Part shown: positions 1 to 8,710 of the stretch, in pieces
How positions within the stretch are numbered: the stretch's first letter is position 1
Layout of the letters: the number at the start of each line of letters is the position of its first letter
DNA from: Spirochaetaceae bacterium
Lineage (GTDB): Bacteria; Myxococcota_A; UBA9160; UBA4427
Assembly (NCBI GenBank): GCA_020632655.1
Contig: JACKFD010000017.1
Span: 1-64,000, forward strand
Direction: 5' to 3'
DNA: 64,000 bases
Position numbers and translations under genes: made by a program
Notes under the pieces: model-generated
What the model was told of the DNA's origin: nothing
The model's database searches: none
Seen by the model: the letters and a program-made list of their open reading frames with translations, nothing else

Positions 1-848
1 CAACCCATTTCCGTCCCGACGAGCTCGGCGAGCGCCCGATTCTCGTGGCCGAACAGGGCGATCAGGCGGCTTCTCAACTCATCCGGAACGTCCCTCGTAT
101 ACGACCCGACGTTCCTCGCCGCGACGTCCGCCGGAGCGAAACCCGGATCGACACCTACGTGCTCGAACGCCTCCCGAAGCACCGATCGCGGATCCTGGTA
201 GAGCCGCTCGCTCGGAATCACGAGGATCTGGTCCCGGGAGAACAGTGCGAAGAAGCGCTCGAGCTGTCTCGCGTAGCGGCCGCGATCGACGTAGGAGTGA
301 TGCTGATGCGAGTAGCTCACGTACCCGGGGTCCCTGCGGATCCGATCCTCCTCGCCCGCCAATCTACTCACCTCGGCATCGAATGCATCCATGATGCCCA
401 GGGATTCCTGGCTCCAGCGTACGGCGTGGAAGTACTGCGAGATCGCTCGATCGACCGGATTCCTCAGGAGGAAGATCAACCGTACGTCGGGTAGCAGGGC
501 GCGGATCCTTTCCGGCGCAAGTGGGTGATACATGTAGTAGGGGGATGCCTCGCCGGTGATCGAGTGCGTCGCTTCGAGTCGCGAGCTCCAGGTGAAGTTG
601 CTCCGATACCAGATCGCGCCGCGCGCGTACGCAAGATCGAAGTAGTGGATCTCCTTGGTTCTCGGGCTGACGATGTGTGGATGCTGGACCATGTGTGCGA
701 AGAGTGACGAAGTTCCGCCCTTCTGTGCCCCGGCGATGATGAACGTCGGCAGGGCGCGATGGTGCGCCCCGATGCTTCGCGCCGACTGATCGACGGCGCG
801 ACGGAGCGCTCGGAATCGGGAGAGCAGGCTTTCGCTTCGAGTCGGCAT
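1..848 (-). CDS. sulfotransferase domain protein (3' end outside window)
   Basis: Probably transfers sulfate from PAPS to a sugar or other acceptor. About 282 codons are visible and the reading frame is still open at the window edge. The start is the ATG at 846-848. The 5'-phosphosulfate-binding loop is at about residues 40-48 (GAQKGGTSS), preceded by the usual beta strand PTFII. The 3'-phosphate-binding stretch LLRNPVDRAISQY is at about 127-139. These are the two signature elements of the Sulfotransfer_1 family. It lies 73 bp downstream of the asparagine-synthase-type gene on the same strand and is likely the last visible gene of the glycan-type operon. The acceptor cannot be told from sequence. 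Confidence 0.88.
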   Translation of the reverse strand, partial: MPTRSESLLSRFRALRRAVDQSARSIGAHHRALPTFIIAGAQKGGTSSLFAHMVQHPHIVSPRTKEIHYFDLAYARGAIWYRSNFTWSSRLEATHSITGEASPYYMYHPLAPERIRALLPDVRLIFLLRNPVDRAISQYFHAVRWSQESLGIMDAFDAEVSRLAGEEDRIRRDPGYVSYSHQHHSYVDRGRYARQLERFFALFSRDQILVIPSERLYQDPRSVLREAFEHVGVDPGFAPADVAARNVGSYTRDVPDELRSRLIALFGHENRALAELVGTEMG

Positions 849-921
849 CAGGAGCGCGAATCCAGCGCGGTTTGGACACCGCAGCCGGACTGCAGGGATC
901 CTTTGAATTGGCGGACGGGTC

Positions 922-2811
922 TCACGGCAGGAAGACCTCGGCCCATGTCTCGAGGCATACGAGATTCCAGAGGCGTTGACCATGATCCGCACGGCCGTCG
1001 AGGTGCTCTCGTACGACCCGGTCGATCGTCGCGCGCTCGAAGAGCCCCTCCGACGCGAAACGCGATCGTCGGGCCAGACCTTCGACGAGAGACGACCACT
1101 CCTTTCGGAGCCAATCGTCCAGGCCGGGTGCGAATCCGCGCTTCGGCTGGCTCACGATCTCGGCGGGCAGGATGCGGCTTGCGTATTCCCGGAGCAGCCC
1201 CTTCTGTCGTCCGCCCAGGAGCTTTCGCTCGATCGGGAGACGGGCCGCGAACTCGACGAGCTCGTGATCGAGGAAGGGTGAACGAACCTCGAGTGAAACC
1301 ATGCTGCTCGCGATGTCGACCTTCGTCAGGTATCCGCCTCCGAGACGCATCTTCAGGTCGACGAGCAGATTGAGGTCGGGCAGTCGGAGATTCGGTCGGG
1401 TCGCGACGATGGCTTCGATCAGGCTCGCAGCCAGGGTGTCGCCACGAGCGTCGCGCTGACGGGTGGTATAGAGCCGATCACGCCACCGTCCGTTCCAGTA
1501 GTTGCTCGCATCGAATTGCCCGACGGCTCCTCCGTTCACGTATTGCGTCAGGAAGCGATTGGCGCGGGCGATCGTCGGATGCAGATCGTGGATCGGGGGG
1601 ATTGCTGTGGCCTTCTCCAGCAGGAGCGTGAGTGGTCTGGGAATCGAGCCGCGGATGCGCTCGGCCCGTAATGCGCTCGCGACGTTCGGATAGCCGGCAA
1701 AGGACTCGTCTCCGCCATCCCCCGAGAGGGCGACGGTGATGTGGGATCGCGCGGCTCTCGAGATCTGGTACATCGGAAGGATTCCCACGTCGGCGAAGGG
1801 CTCGCCCGTATGCCGGATGACGTCGGGCAGCATCGCGTGGCTCGCGGCAGCCACCTCGAGCTCTTCGTGTCGCGTCCCGAAACGGTCGGCCACGATGCGT
1901 GCCAGCGCTCGCTCGTCGTCTTCGGGCCGTGCGCCCGCGAAGCCGACGCAGAAGGTATTGATGGGGCGATCCGACGCCTCGGCGGCCAACGCCGTCACCA
2001 GCCCGGAATCGATCCCGCCGCTCAGGAAGCAACCGAGTGGAACGTCGCTTCTCAATCGCTTGGTCACGGCGCGACGCAGCAGGCGATCGAGCTCACTCAG
2101 GTCCTCCTCGACACTCGAGGCGTCGGTCGGCTCCATCTCGACCTGCCAGTATCGAGTGACGCGAATCCCGTCTTGCGAGACGAGCATGTAGTGGCCTGGG
2201 GGAAGCTTGTTCAATCCCGTTACGAGCGATCGATCCGGTGGCAGATACCCGAAGCCCAGGAAGAAGTCGAGCGAGAGCGGGTCGAGCCCGGCAAAGCTGG
2301 GTTTGTGCAGCTCGTAGAGGCCCGCTGGCTCGGAGCAGAACGCAAAGATGTCGCCGTCGTCGATGTAGTGGAAGGGCTTGACGCCGAGTCGGTCTCGTGC
2401 GGCGAAGAGCGTCTTGCGCGACTCGTCCCAGATCGCAAACGCGAACATTCCGTGCAGGTGTCTGACACCGTCGGGTCCCCAATGCTCGAATGCACGGAGT
2501 ACGATCTCGGTATCGCAATCCGATCGAAAGTTGACCCCCTGCCCTTCGAGCTCGCTGCGCAGCTCGCGATAGTTGTAGATCTCGCCGTTGTAGGTGATCC
2601 AGAGGGACTGGTCGTCGTTGCTCATGGGCATGTGCCCGCGTGGAGACAGGTCGATGATCGCTAGCCGGCGACTTCCCAGTCCCGCACCGCTTCCACGGTA
2701 GATTCCCGCGTCGTCCGGGCCGCGATGGGTGATCGAGTCGCGGAGTCGGGTGAGCGTCCGCTCCGAGACTTCGACTCCCCGCCGATCGACGATTCCGCAG
2801 ATTCCACACAT
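922..2811 (-). CDS. asnB: asparagine synthase (glutamine-hydrolysing) family amidotransferase
   Basis: 629 aa, the normal length for AsnB. It starts MCGICG, so Cys2 would be the glutaminase nucleophile after Met removal. The N-terminal class II amidotransferase domain spans about 1-210 and includes the RGPD and YNGEIYN motifs. The synthetase domain follows with its ATP PP-loop SGGIDSG at 264-270 and SGDGGDE further on. It begins 17 bp after the dehydrogenase-fusion stop, so the genes are probably co-transcribed. In such a cluster AsnB homologues often amidate a sugar carboxylate or another intermediate rather than making free asparagine. That specialised role is inference; housekeeping asparagine synthesis cannot be excluded. 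Confidence 0.9.
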   Translation of the reverse strand: MCGICGIVDRRGVEVSERTLTRLRDSITHRGPDDAGIYRGSGAGLGSRRLAIIDLSPRGHMPMSNDDQSLWITYNGEIYNYRELRSELEGQGVNFRSDCDTEIVLRAFEHWGPDGVRHLHGMFAFAIWDESRKTLFAARDRLGVKPFHYIDDGDIFAFCSEPAGLYELHKPSFAGLDPLSLDFFLGFGYLPPDRSLVTGLNKLPPGHYMLVSQDGIRVTRYWQVEMEPTDASSVEEDLSELDRLLRRAVTKRLRSDVPLGCFLSGGIDSGLVTALAAEASDRPINTFCVGFAGARPEDDERALARIVADRFGTRHEELEVAAASHAMLPDVIRHTGEPFADVGILPMYQISRAARSHITVALSGDGGDESFAGYPNVASALRAERIRGSIPRPLTLLLEKATAIPPIHDLHPTIARANRFLTQYVNGGAVGQFDASNYWNGRWRDRLYTTRQRDARGDTLAASLIEAIVATRPNLRLPDLNLLVDLKMRLGGGYLTKVDIASSMVSLEVRSPFLDHELVEFAARLPIERKLLGGRQKGLLREYASRILPAEIVSQPKRGFAPGLDDWLRKEWSSLVEGLARRSRFASEGLFERATIDRVVREHLDGRADHGQRLWNLVCLETWAEVFLP

Positions 2812-2828
2812 CTCGACAGATCCAGGCC

Positions 2829-4973
2829 TCAGCGCCGACTTCGGATGTCCACCGGCCGTCGTGTGCGTGCCGATTCGACGATTGCGAACGTCGCTCTCGA
2901 GACGTTCTCGATCTCCGCGAGGCTGATGGGAGGCTGCTCGCCTCGCCTGCAGGCATCGATCGTCGCGTGCATCGCTGCCTTCTGCCCCTTGTCCTGGTTC
3001 AGCGTTGTATGACGGATACCGCCCACGACGCGTGACTTCCGGAAGTTGTCGATCTGGACGGTTCGCCCTTCGCTGGACAGCTCGATCGCTTCCTTTGGGA
3101 GGCTCGTCGACGCCGATCCGAGGTAGTCGATCGTCGCGACCGACCCGTCCGGATACTGGAGCGTCGCCGTGATCGAGTCGTCGTTTCGACCGTCCGAGAG
3201 CGCGGTGGCGAAGACGGATTCGGCGAGATTGCCCACGAAGCAATTGCAGAGGTCGACGAAGTGACACACCTCGCCGATCAAGCGGCCGCCACCCTGCCGG
3301 GGGTCGGTGAGCCAGGTGCCCACGGGCATCGGCCCCGGGCTCACCCGGTAATGGATGCGCAGCGGCATCGATCGCTTCGCGAAGCGCTTGATCGCGAAGT
3401 CGGCATGGGACGAGAAGCGCCGGTTGTAGCCGACCGTGATGAAGCCTCCGGTCTCCCCTGCGGCCGCCAGGAGGCGATCGAGCTCCGACGCGTCCAGGGC
3501 CGCAGGCTTCTCGAGCCATACGGCCTTGCCCGCCTCGAGGGCCTGGATGGCCAGGTCCACGTGTGTGTCGTGACGGGTCGTTACGAAGACCAAGTCGATG
3601 TTCGGGTCGGCGAAGATCGCATCGGGATCCGTACCGCAGCCACTGAATCCGAATCGCTGTGCAGAGCTATGCGCAGAGGCGCCCGTCGCTGATACGAGCG
3701 TGATGGGCTCGATTCTCGGGATGGATGCGAGGAGCGGCAAAAGCATCGACTTGGCGTAGGAGCCCGCGCCGATGAACGAAACGCCGAGATCCCGATCGTC
3801 GCGATGCTTCTTCCGCTCTGGCGCCAGGGCGAGGTTCCGCTCGCTCGAGATCTCTCGTTCGTACTCGAAGACCACGGCGAGATGCGAGGCTCGACCGGAC
3901 TCGAGGTCTTCGTAGGCTGCGACGGATTCACCGAAGGGGCGCGTCTCGCAGTCGAGCGACCCGGGGGCGATGGCGCTTCGAGCGATGAGATCGAGGAATG
4001 CCTGGAGATTCCGGTTCTCCGTCCATCGGACGTACGAGATCGGATAGTCGAGACCAAGCTCTTCGTAGTGTCGGTCATAGCGTCCGGGGCCGTACGAGGT
4101 GCTCATCCGGAGGTCGAGCTCGCGCTCGAACATCACTCGCCGGTCGAGCTCGATCGGCATTGCCCCGACGAACGAGATCCTTCCCTTGCGCCGCAAGAGG
4201 TTCGCGGCGAGCTCCAGGGGTGCGGAACTCGAGCTGGCCGCCGTGACGAGCGCGAAGTCGAATCCCGCCCCGTCGGTGATCTTCGCCTGGAAGCTTTCCG
4301 AGATGGAACCCGGAGTCGCACCCCAGTCTGCTCCGCGGTCCAGGGCCTGCTTGACGCGGCCCTCGTTCAGGTCGATGGCCAGAACGCGGCAACCATTGGC
4401 GCGGAGGAGCTGCACGGAGATCTGTCCGATGATCCCCAGGCCGACCACCACGGCGAGCTCTCCGAGCGTGGGATCGGCGACCCGAAGGCCCTGAATCGCG
4501 ATCGCTCCGAGCGTGGCGAAGGCTGCATCAGAGAGGGCGACGCCCTCCGGCACCTTCGCCACGAGGTTCTCGGGAACGGCGACCAACTCGGCGTGATTCG
4601 CGTAGCCTGCGCCCGCGCATGCCACCCGGTCGCCAACTGCAAACCGTTCGACGCCTGGTCCTATGGCGCGCACGATTCCGGCGGACGAGTACCCCATCGG
4701 CTGGGGAGTATCGAGTCGGCTCGTCGCGGCATGGTATGTCGCGATGGGGCCGTCGCTCTGCATCTTCTTGAAGACCTGCTTGACGAGATCCGGCCTCGAT
4801 CGCGCCTTGCCGAGCATCGTCATGCGAGCAAAGGACATCGACAGCTTGTCGGTGCCGGGAGACATGACGGAGTAGAAGTTCTGCACGACGACCTGACCGG
4901 GCGCGGGCATGGGTGCCGGCACTTCGGCGATTTCGATCTTGCCACTCCTCGCGTTCTGGAGCAGTTGTCTCAT
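2829..4973 (-). CDS. bi-domain oxidoreductase: zinc-type alcohol dehydrogenase fused to Gfo/Idh/MocA
   Basis: 714 aa. Residues 1 to about 350 resemble a medium-chain alcohol dehydrogenase/quinone reductase, with a GroES-like part and a Rossmann fold containing VVVGLGIIGQ. From about 375 a second Rossmann domain begins (SFIGAGSYAKS) and continues as a Gfo/Idh/MocA oxidoreductase, with the typical EKP motif (WLEKPAAL). This two-domain architecture recurs in polysaccharide clusters and is thought to oxidise or reduce a nucleotide sugar; the substrate is unknown. The start ATG at 4971-4973 overlaps the stop of the DUF362 gene (ATGA), so translation is probably coupled. The domains are in one uninterrupted frame, so this is a true fusion and not an assembly join. 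Confidence 0.85.
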   Translation of the reverse strand: MRQLLQNARSGKIEIAEVPAPMPAPGQVVVQNFYSVMSPGTDKLSMSFARMTMLGKARSRPDLVKQVFKKMQSDGPIATYHAATSRLDTPQPMGYSSAGIVRAIGPGVERFAVGDRVACAGAGYANHAELVAVPENLVAKVPEGVALSDAAFATLGAIAIQGLRVADPTLGELAVVVGLGIIGQISVQLLRANGCRVLAIDLNEGRVKQALDRGADWGATPGSISESFQAKITDGAGFDFALVTAASSSSAPLELAANLLRRKGRISFVGAMPIELDRRVMFERELDLRMSTSYGPGRYDRHYEELGLDYPISYVRWTENRNLQAFLDLIARSAIAPGSLDCETRPFGESVAAYEDLESGRASHLAVVFEYEREISSERNLALAPERKKHRDDRDLGVSFIGAGSYAKSMLLPLLASIPRIEPITLVSATGASAHSSAQRFGFSGCGTDPDAIFADPNIDLVFVTTRHDTHVDLAIQALEAGKAVWLEKPAALDASELDRLLAAAGETGGFITVGYNRRFSSHADFAIKRFAKRSMPLRIHYRVSPGPMPVGTWLTDPRQGGGRLIGEVCHFVDLCNCFVGNLAESVFATALSDGRNDDSITATLQYPDGSVATIDYLGSASTSLPKEAIELSSEGRTVQIDNFRKSRVVGGIRHTTLNQDKGQKAAMHATIDACRRGEQPPISLAEIENVSRATFAIVESARTRRPVDIRSRR

Positions 4974-6457
4974 CTTGCGACCCTCTCGATGTGTCCTCGC
5001 CAGCCGCGATGCGGAACGAATGGGTCGCTCGCGCTGACGTCGTCGAGGTCGATGGGGAGCTTCCCGCCGTTCGGCGAGTCGCTTGCGAAGACCTGTACCT
5101 GCTTCGGATCGCGAACGTCCGTGACCCGGAGCGCATGGTCGTCCATCGCCGCGCGGAGCTTCGGAATCTTCGCCTCGTCGAAACCCATCAGACGGACGGC
5201 GACCAGGTCCGCGGCCACCGGGTCGCAGGCTGCGATGATGGCGCCCAGCGGTCGGTCGGTGGGCGCGAGCGGTCCCTCGTCCTCTCCGGCGACGACTCCG
5301 TCGAGAACGGTCAGTACGCGACGAACGGGATTCTTCGAATTCAGGTGGAGCCCGGCCCGATCGCTGTAATAGAGGCAACGATTCAGGTCGAGACACATCC
5401 GCCAGGTCGTCTGGTTGCCATGCCAGTTTCCCGAGCGGATGAAGTCCAGCCCGCGAGCGCTCGATTCGAGGCGACGCGCGAATCGGAAGAGTGCCAATCC
5501 TCGACCTCGGGCGAGCAGGGGGCGGGCGAGGTCGGTCGCACGACTGCGCAGGCGGTCGACCATGCTGCTGCCCGGGAACTCGTCGCCTCCGTCGCTGGGG
5601 CCACCTGCGCAATGATGGGGAAGCCAGTTCTTGTCGCCGTTGATTCCGACGAGGTTCTTCAAGGCGAGGGTCACGCCGGTCTTCTTGTGGGTCTTGATCT
5701 TCGGGAGGTTGACGACCAGGTCCGCGGACAAGACGGTCTCCGAGATCAGGTACTCGTTCCTTCCGTCCCTGTGATGTTCTCCGGTTGGACCCGCGTCGTA
5801 GTCGGCCCCGCGGAAGAGGTCCGGGTCGAGTCCGGATTCGGCGAAGTGGCTCCGGAGTCCCAGGTCCACGACCCTGTACCCCTTCGGGTCGCCGGGGAGT
5901 CGCTTGCGATCGACGATGATGCCGTCTTCGAATCGAACGGCTTCCTGGCGAAGGTCGATCACTTCGATCGGTCGGCCGACGCGGTTCCGGTAGAAGCGCA
6001 CGAGTTCGTCGAGTCCGACGAGCTCGCGGATCGCGTCGAAGTCGCAGTCCATCTGAGGCGCTTCGGCGATCGATACGCGGCCGTGTGCACCGACCGCAAG
6101 CCAGGCGTAGTCGATCGCCGCACGCAGGATGGATCCGTGGGTGATCACGCTCTCTACCGTGGCGGACGGGTTCGGATTCCAATGTCGAATGAAGTTGGGC
6201 TTCAGGACGACGTGCCCTCCCGGCGCCACGAGGGCTCCGAGCGGATTCCAGGTCTCCGATCCGAATCGTTCGCGATCGAGTCCCGCGAGGCACAGAGAGT
6301 GCCTGAACCCGTCGTAGACTGCGTTTTGCTCGGGCTTCACGTCATGGGAGAGGTTCGGGAGGAGAGTCCGCGTCTCGGGGTGATCGGACGTGGGGTGGAA
6401 GGGCGGTGTGAGGCCCGAATAGGTGGGCGCGACGCGAGCGAGGCCGACGGCGATCAT
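4970..6457 (-). CDS. DUF362 domain protein
   Basis: 495 aa with no signal peptide. Typical DUF362 strings are present: VVLKPNF near the N-terminus, and ADLVVNLPKIKTHKKTGV followed by ALKNLVGIN in the middle. A C-terminal part carries the usual LDGVVAGEDEGPL and DPVAADLVAVRLMG segments. I see no 4Fe-4S ferredoxin CxxCxxC cluster, which some family members carry. The function of DUF362 is unknown. Its start ATG (6455-6457) overlaps the stop of the upstream ligase gene and its own stop overlaps the start of the next gene, so three genes are chained by ATGA junctions. It probably acts on the same pathway intermediate as its neighbours. Confidence 0.8.
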   Translation of the reverse strand: MIAVGLARVAPTYSGLTPPFHPTSDHPETRTLLPNLSHDVKPEQNAVYDGFRHSLCLAGLDRERFGSETWNPLGALVAPGGHVVLKPNFIRHWNPNPSATVESVITHGSILRAAIDYAWLAVGAHGRVSIAEAPQMDCDFDAIRELVGLDELVRFYRNRVGRPIEVIDLRQEAVRFEDGIIVDRKRLPGDPKGYRVVDLGLRSHFAESGLDPDLFRGADYDAGPTGEHHRDGRNEYLISETVLSADLVVNLPKIKTHKKTGVTLALKNLVGINGDKNWLPHHCAGGPSDGGDEFPGSSMVDRLRSRATDLARPLLARGRGLALFRFARRLESSARGLDFIRSGNWHGNQTTWRMCLDLNRCLYYSDRAGLHLNSKNPVRRVLTVLDGVVAGEDEGPLAPTDRPLGAIIAACDPVAADLVAVRLMGFDEAKIPKLRAAMDDHALRVTDVRDPKQVQVFASDSPNGGKLPIDLDDVSASDPFVPHRGWRGHIERVAR

Positions 6458-7848
6458 CGTCGCGCGCCATGGATCGTGGACTTGACCGCCCGAAGCTTGC
6501 CGTTCGGTTCGCGCGGAATCCGGTCCGAGAGCTGGACTTCGACACGCATGTCGTCGCCGAGTCTCGCTCGAAGACCACGGATCAGAGCGGGTTCGCTCTC
6601 GGCGCTCCAGCCATCGCCCGGAACGACGAGAACGCGTAGGGAGTCGACTGCTTCCTGCACGATCTGTGCTTCGGCGATGTCGTAGCGACCCTTGAAGACG
6701 TGATCCATCCGTCCGACGAGTCGTTGGTCGGGGGTGACGATGTAGTCTTCGATGCGTCCGTCGATCTCGTGGAACACGTCTCCAGGTCGGCCGCAGGAAC
6801 ACGGGTGCTTCGAACGGGTGCCCACGTCCCCGATCCGGTACCGGATCATCGGAGCGGCCGGGCGGCCGAGGCCGGTGACGATCAGAGGGCCACGCACCCA
6901 GTCGTCGTCTTCTTCCTGTGTCTCGACCTCGACGATCCCGAACTCCATGTCGACGTGCAGCATGTTGGCTTCACATGCCGTCATGGAGACGACGTGTTCG
7001 GTCGCGGCATAGTGGTCGCGTACTGGTGCGCCGAAGGCCGTCTCGATGGCTGCTCGTTGATGGGGGAGCAGGGACTCCGACGAGGTGAAGATCGCACGGA
7101 GTCTACCCGGTGGAAGACAGCGGTCGGCGGCGATCATCGCTCGGCTGACGATGTGGAGCGCGGACGGGTAGCCCTCGGCGTAGGTTGCGGGATGCGCGTG
7201 GATCGGATCGATGTATGACTCGAGGTTCGCGGGGGACATGTGGTAGATCGAGAAGAGGATGCGGTTGGAGTGCCGGTCGATGCGCCAGAAGGGTGGCTTC
7301 TGCTGGGCGAGGGGCGTGGTGACCTGGCCGGTGAATGCCAGGAACGGATCCTCGAGGGAGACGCCGAAGGCGCGCCGCTGGCGCCAGACCGCGGCGTAGT
7401 TTTCGGCGAATCGTTCCCAGCTGTCGAATAGCTTGAGCGCAGTTCCCGTCGTCCCGGAGGTCGAGCGTTCGACGAATTCGGACGAGCGTACGTCGCGCGC
7501 GAGGAAGTCCATCGTCCGCGCGCGGTATACGCTCTTCTCCAGGATGGGGATTTCCTTGAGGGTTCGTTCCAGGGAGCTGGACGGATCGCCGGTCTCGATG
7601 GGCTCCGGCAGGAACCGGTAGTAGCGGGTTTCGCGTCGGGCCCGCTCGACGAGGTGTCTCAGTTGTTCCCACTGGCGGGCGCGGTGCCGTTCCGCCGAGT
7701 CCGTGATCGTCCGCTCCCACTCGGAGAGCGTGGCGGCGAAATGTGGGGTGAAGCGATGCCTGGATCGTCGGTACCCGTCCACGGTGCAGAGCAGGTTCTG
7801 GGCCGAGACCGGGAGCGCGGAGTAGATCGCAACCTGAAGTCGGTTCAA
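6454..7848 (-). CDS. CapK/PaaK-like adenylate-forming enzyme
   Basis: 464 aa, resembling phenylacetate-CoA ligase and the capsule protein CapK. The phosphate-binding segment is STSGTTGTALKL at about residue 130. Further motifs are DHYAATEH, the Y-R-GD-type motif (MIRYRIGDVG) and a zinc-like CSCGRPG stretch before the C-terminal subdomain DGRIEDYIVTP. A lysine in the terminal IPREPNGKLRAV fits the adenylation-transfer lysine. The family activates a carboxylate as AMP or CoA ester. CapK homologues sit in polysaccharide loci, but their substrate is not established. This is the first gene of the minus-strand operon and diverges from apt across a 290-bp gap (7849-8138) in which I recognise no clear promoter or riboswitch. 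Confidence 0.82.
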   Translation of the reverse strand: MNRLQVAIYSALPVSAQNLLCTVDGYRRSRHRFTPHFAATLSEWERTITDSAERHRARQWEQLRHLVERARRETRYYRFLPEPIETGDPSSSLERTLKEIPILEKSVYRARTMDFLARDVRSSEFVERSTSGTTGTALKLFDSWERFAENYAAVWRQRRAFGVSLEDPFLAFTGQVTTPLAQQKPPFWRIDRHSNRILFSIYHMSPANLESYIDPIHAHPATYAEGYPSALHIVSRAMIAADRCLPPGRLRAIFTSSESLLPHQRAAIETAFGAPVRDHYAATEHVVSMTACEANMLHVDMEFGIVEVETQEEDDDWVRGPLIVTGLGRPAAPMIRYRIGDVGTRSKHPCSCGRPGDVFHEIDGRIEDYIVTPDQRLVGRMDHVFKGRYDIAEAQIVQEAVDSLRVLVVPGDGWSAESEPALIRGLRARLGDDMRVEVQLSDRIPREPNGKLRAVKSTIHGARR

Positions 7849-8138
7849 AATCTCGGCTCCGGCGATGTCTGGAGGCGGGCGGGGGTCGAGGTGGCCTGAT
7901 CGGCTCCGGACCGGGAGGGCATGAGGCGCGCAAGGTATCGGGCTGGCTGCCTGACGGCCAAACGGACGCGGTCACCGAGGCGATTACCCGTGGGGAAACT
8001 CGCCGGATCCCTCGGCGCCGAGCACGCGTGAGGCCGGGCTTCAAGGGAGGGGCGTTTCCCGACCCGGGCGGCCATACTGCCGCCCGTGTACGGCTCGTCG
8101 GCCCGGTCCGACACAATCGCGCCGGAGCTCGAATCTGC

Positions 8139-8702
8139 ATGACCCCGCTGCGATCGCTGATCCGGACGATTCCCGACCACCCCAAGCCCGGTGTGCAGTT
8201 TCGCGACATCACGACGCTGCTGCGTGATCCGGAAGGGCTCCGCCTCTCGGTCGAGGCGATCGCCGACCGACACCGGTCGACGTCACGACGTTCGTTGGGC
8301 CCGGTCGGGGGCGCGGAAGTCGACCTCGTGGTCGGCATCGAGGCACGCGGGTTCATCTTCGGGACGGCGATCGCGTATCGCCTCGGCGTCGGCTTCGTAC
8401 CCCTCAGGAAGCCGGGCAAGCTTCCCGGGGCCACGGTCGGTCGGGACTTCGCCCTCGAGTACGGCGAGGATCGGATCGAGATGCATGTCGGGGCGGTCGA
8501 GACCGGCAGCCGTGTCCTCCTCGTGGACGATCTCATCGCGACGGGTGGGACCGCGTCGGCCGCGGTCGAACTCCTCCGCGACGCCGGCGCCGAGATCGTG
8601 GAATGCGCATTCGTGATCGCGCTGCCCGACCTCGGTGGCGTCGAACGCCTCGAGCGGCAGGGATGTTCCGTGTTCTCGCTCTGCGACTTCGCGGGCGACT
8701 GA
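8139..8702 (+). CDS. apt: adenine phosphoribosyltransferase
   Basis: 187 aa, cytoplasmic, converting adenine plus PRPP to AMP. The N-terminal SLIRTIPDHPKPGVQFRDIT is typical of Apt. IEARGF at about 68-72 and the PRPP loop VLLVDDLIATGGTA at about 126-139 are intact. The middle (about residues 44-60) is slightly longer than usual. The ATG at 8139 was chosen because the Apt homology begins there; an upstream in-frame start at 8028 would add unrelated residues. mtnA follows 8 bp after the stop, so the pair is probably one transcript dealing with both products of methylthioadenosine phosphorolysis. Confidence 0.93.
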   Translation: MTPLRSLIRTIPDHPKPGVQFRDITTLLRDPEGLRLSVEAIADRHRSTSRRSLGPVGGAEVDLVVGIEARGFIFGTAIAYRLGVGFVPLRKPGKLPGATVGRDFALEYGEDRIEMHVGAVETGSRVLLVDDLIATGGTASAAVELLRDAGAEIVECAFVIALPDLGGVERLERQGCSVFSLCDFAGD

Positions 8703-8710
8703 CACTCGGT

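Noticed and set aside
8028..8138. N-terminal extension of apt
   Set aside because: The additional residues have no Apt similarity and the typical N-terminus begins at 8139.
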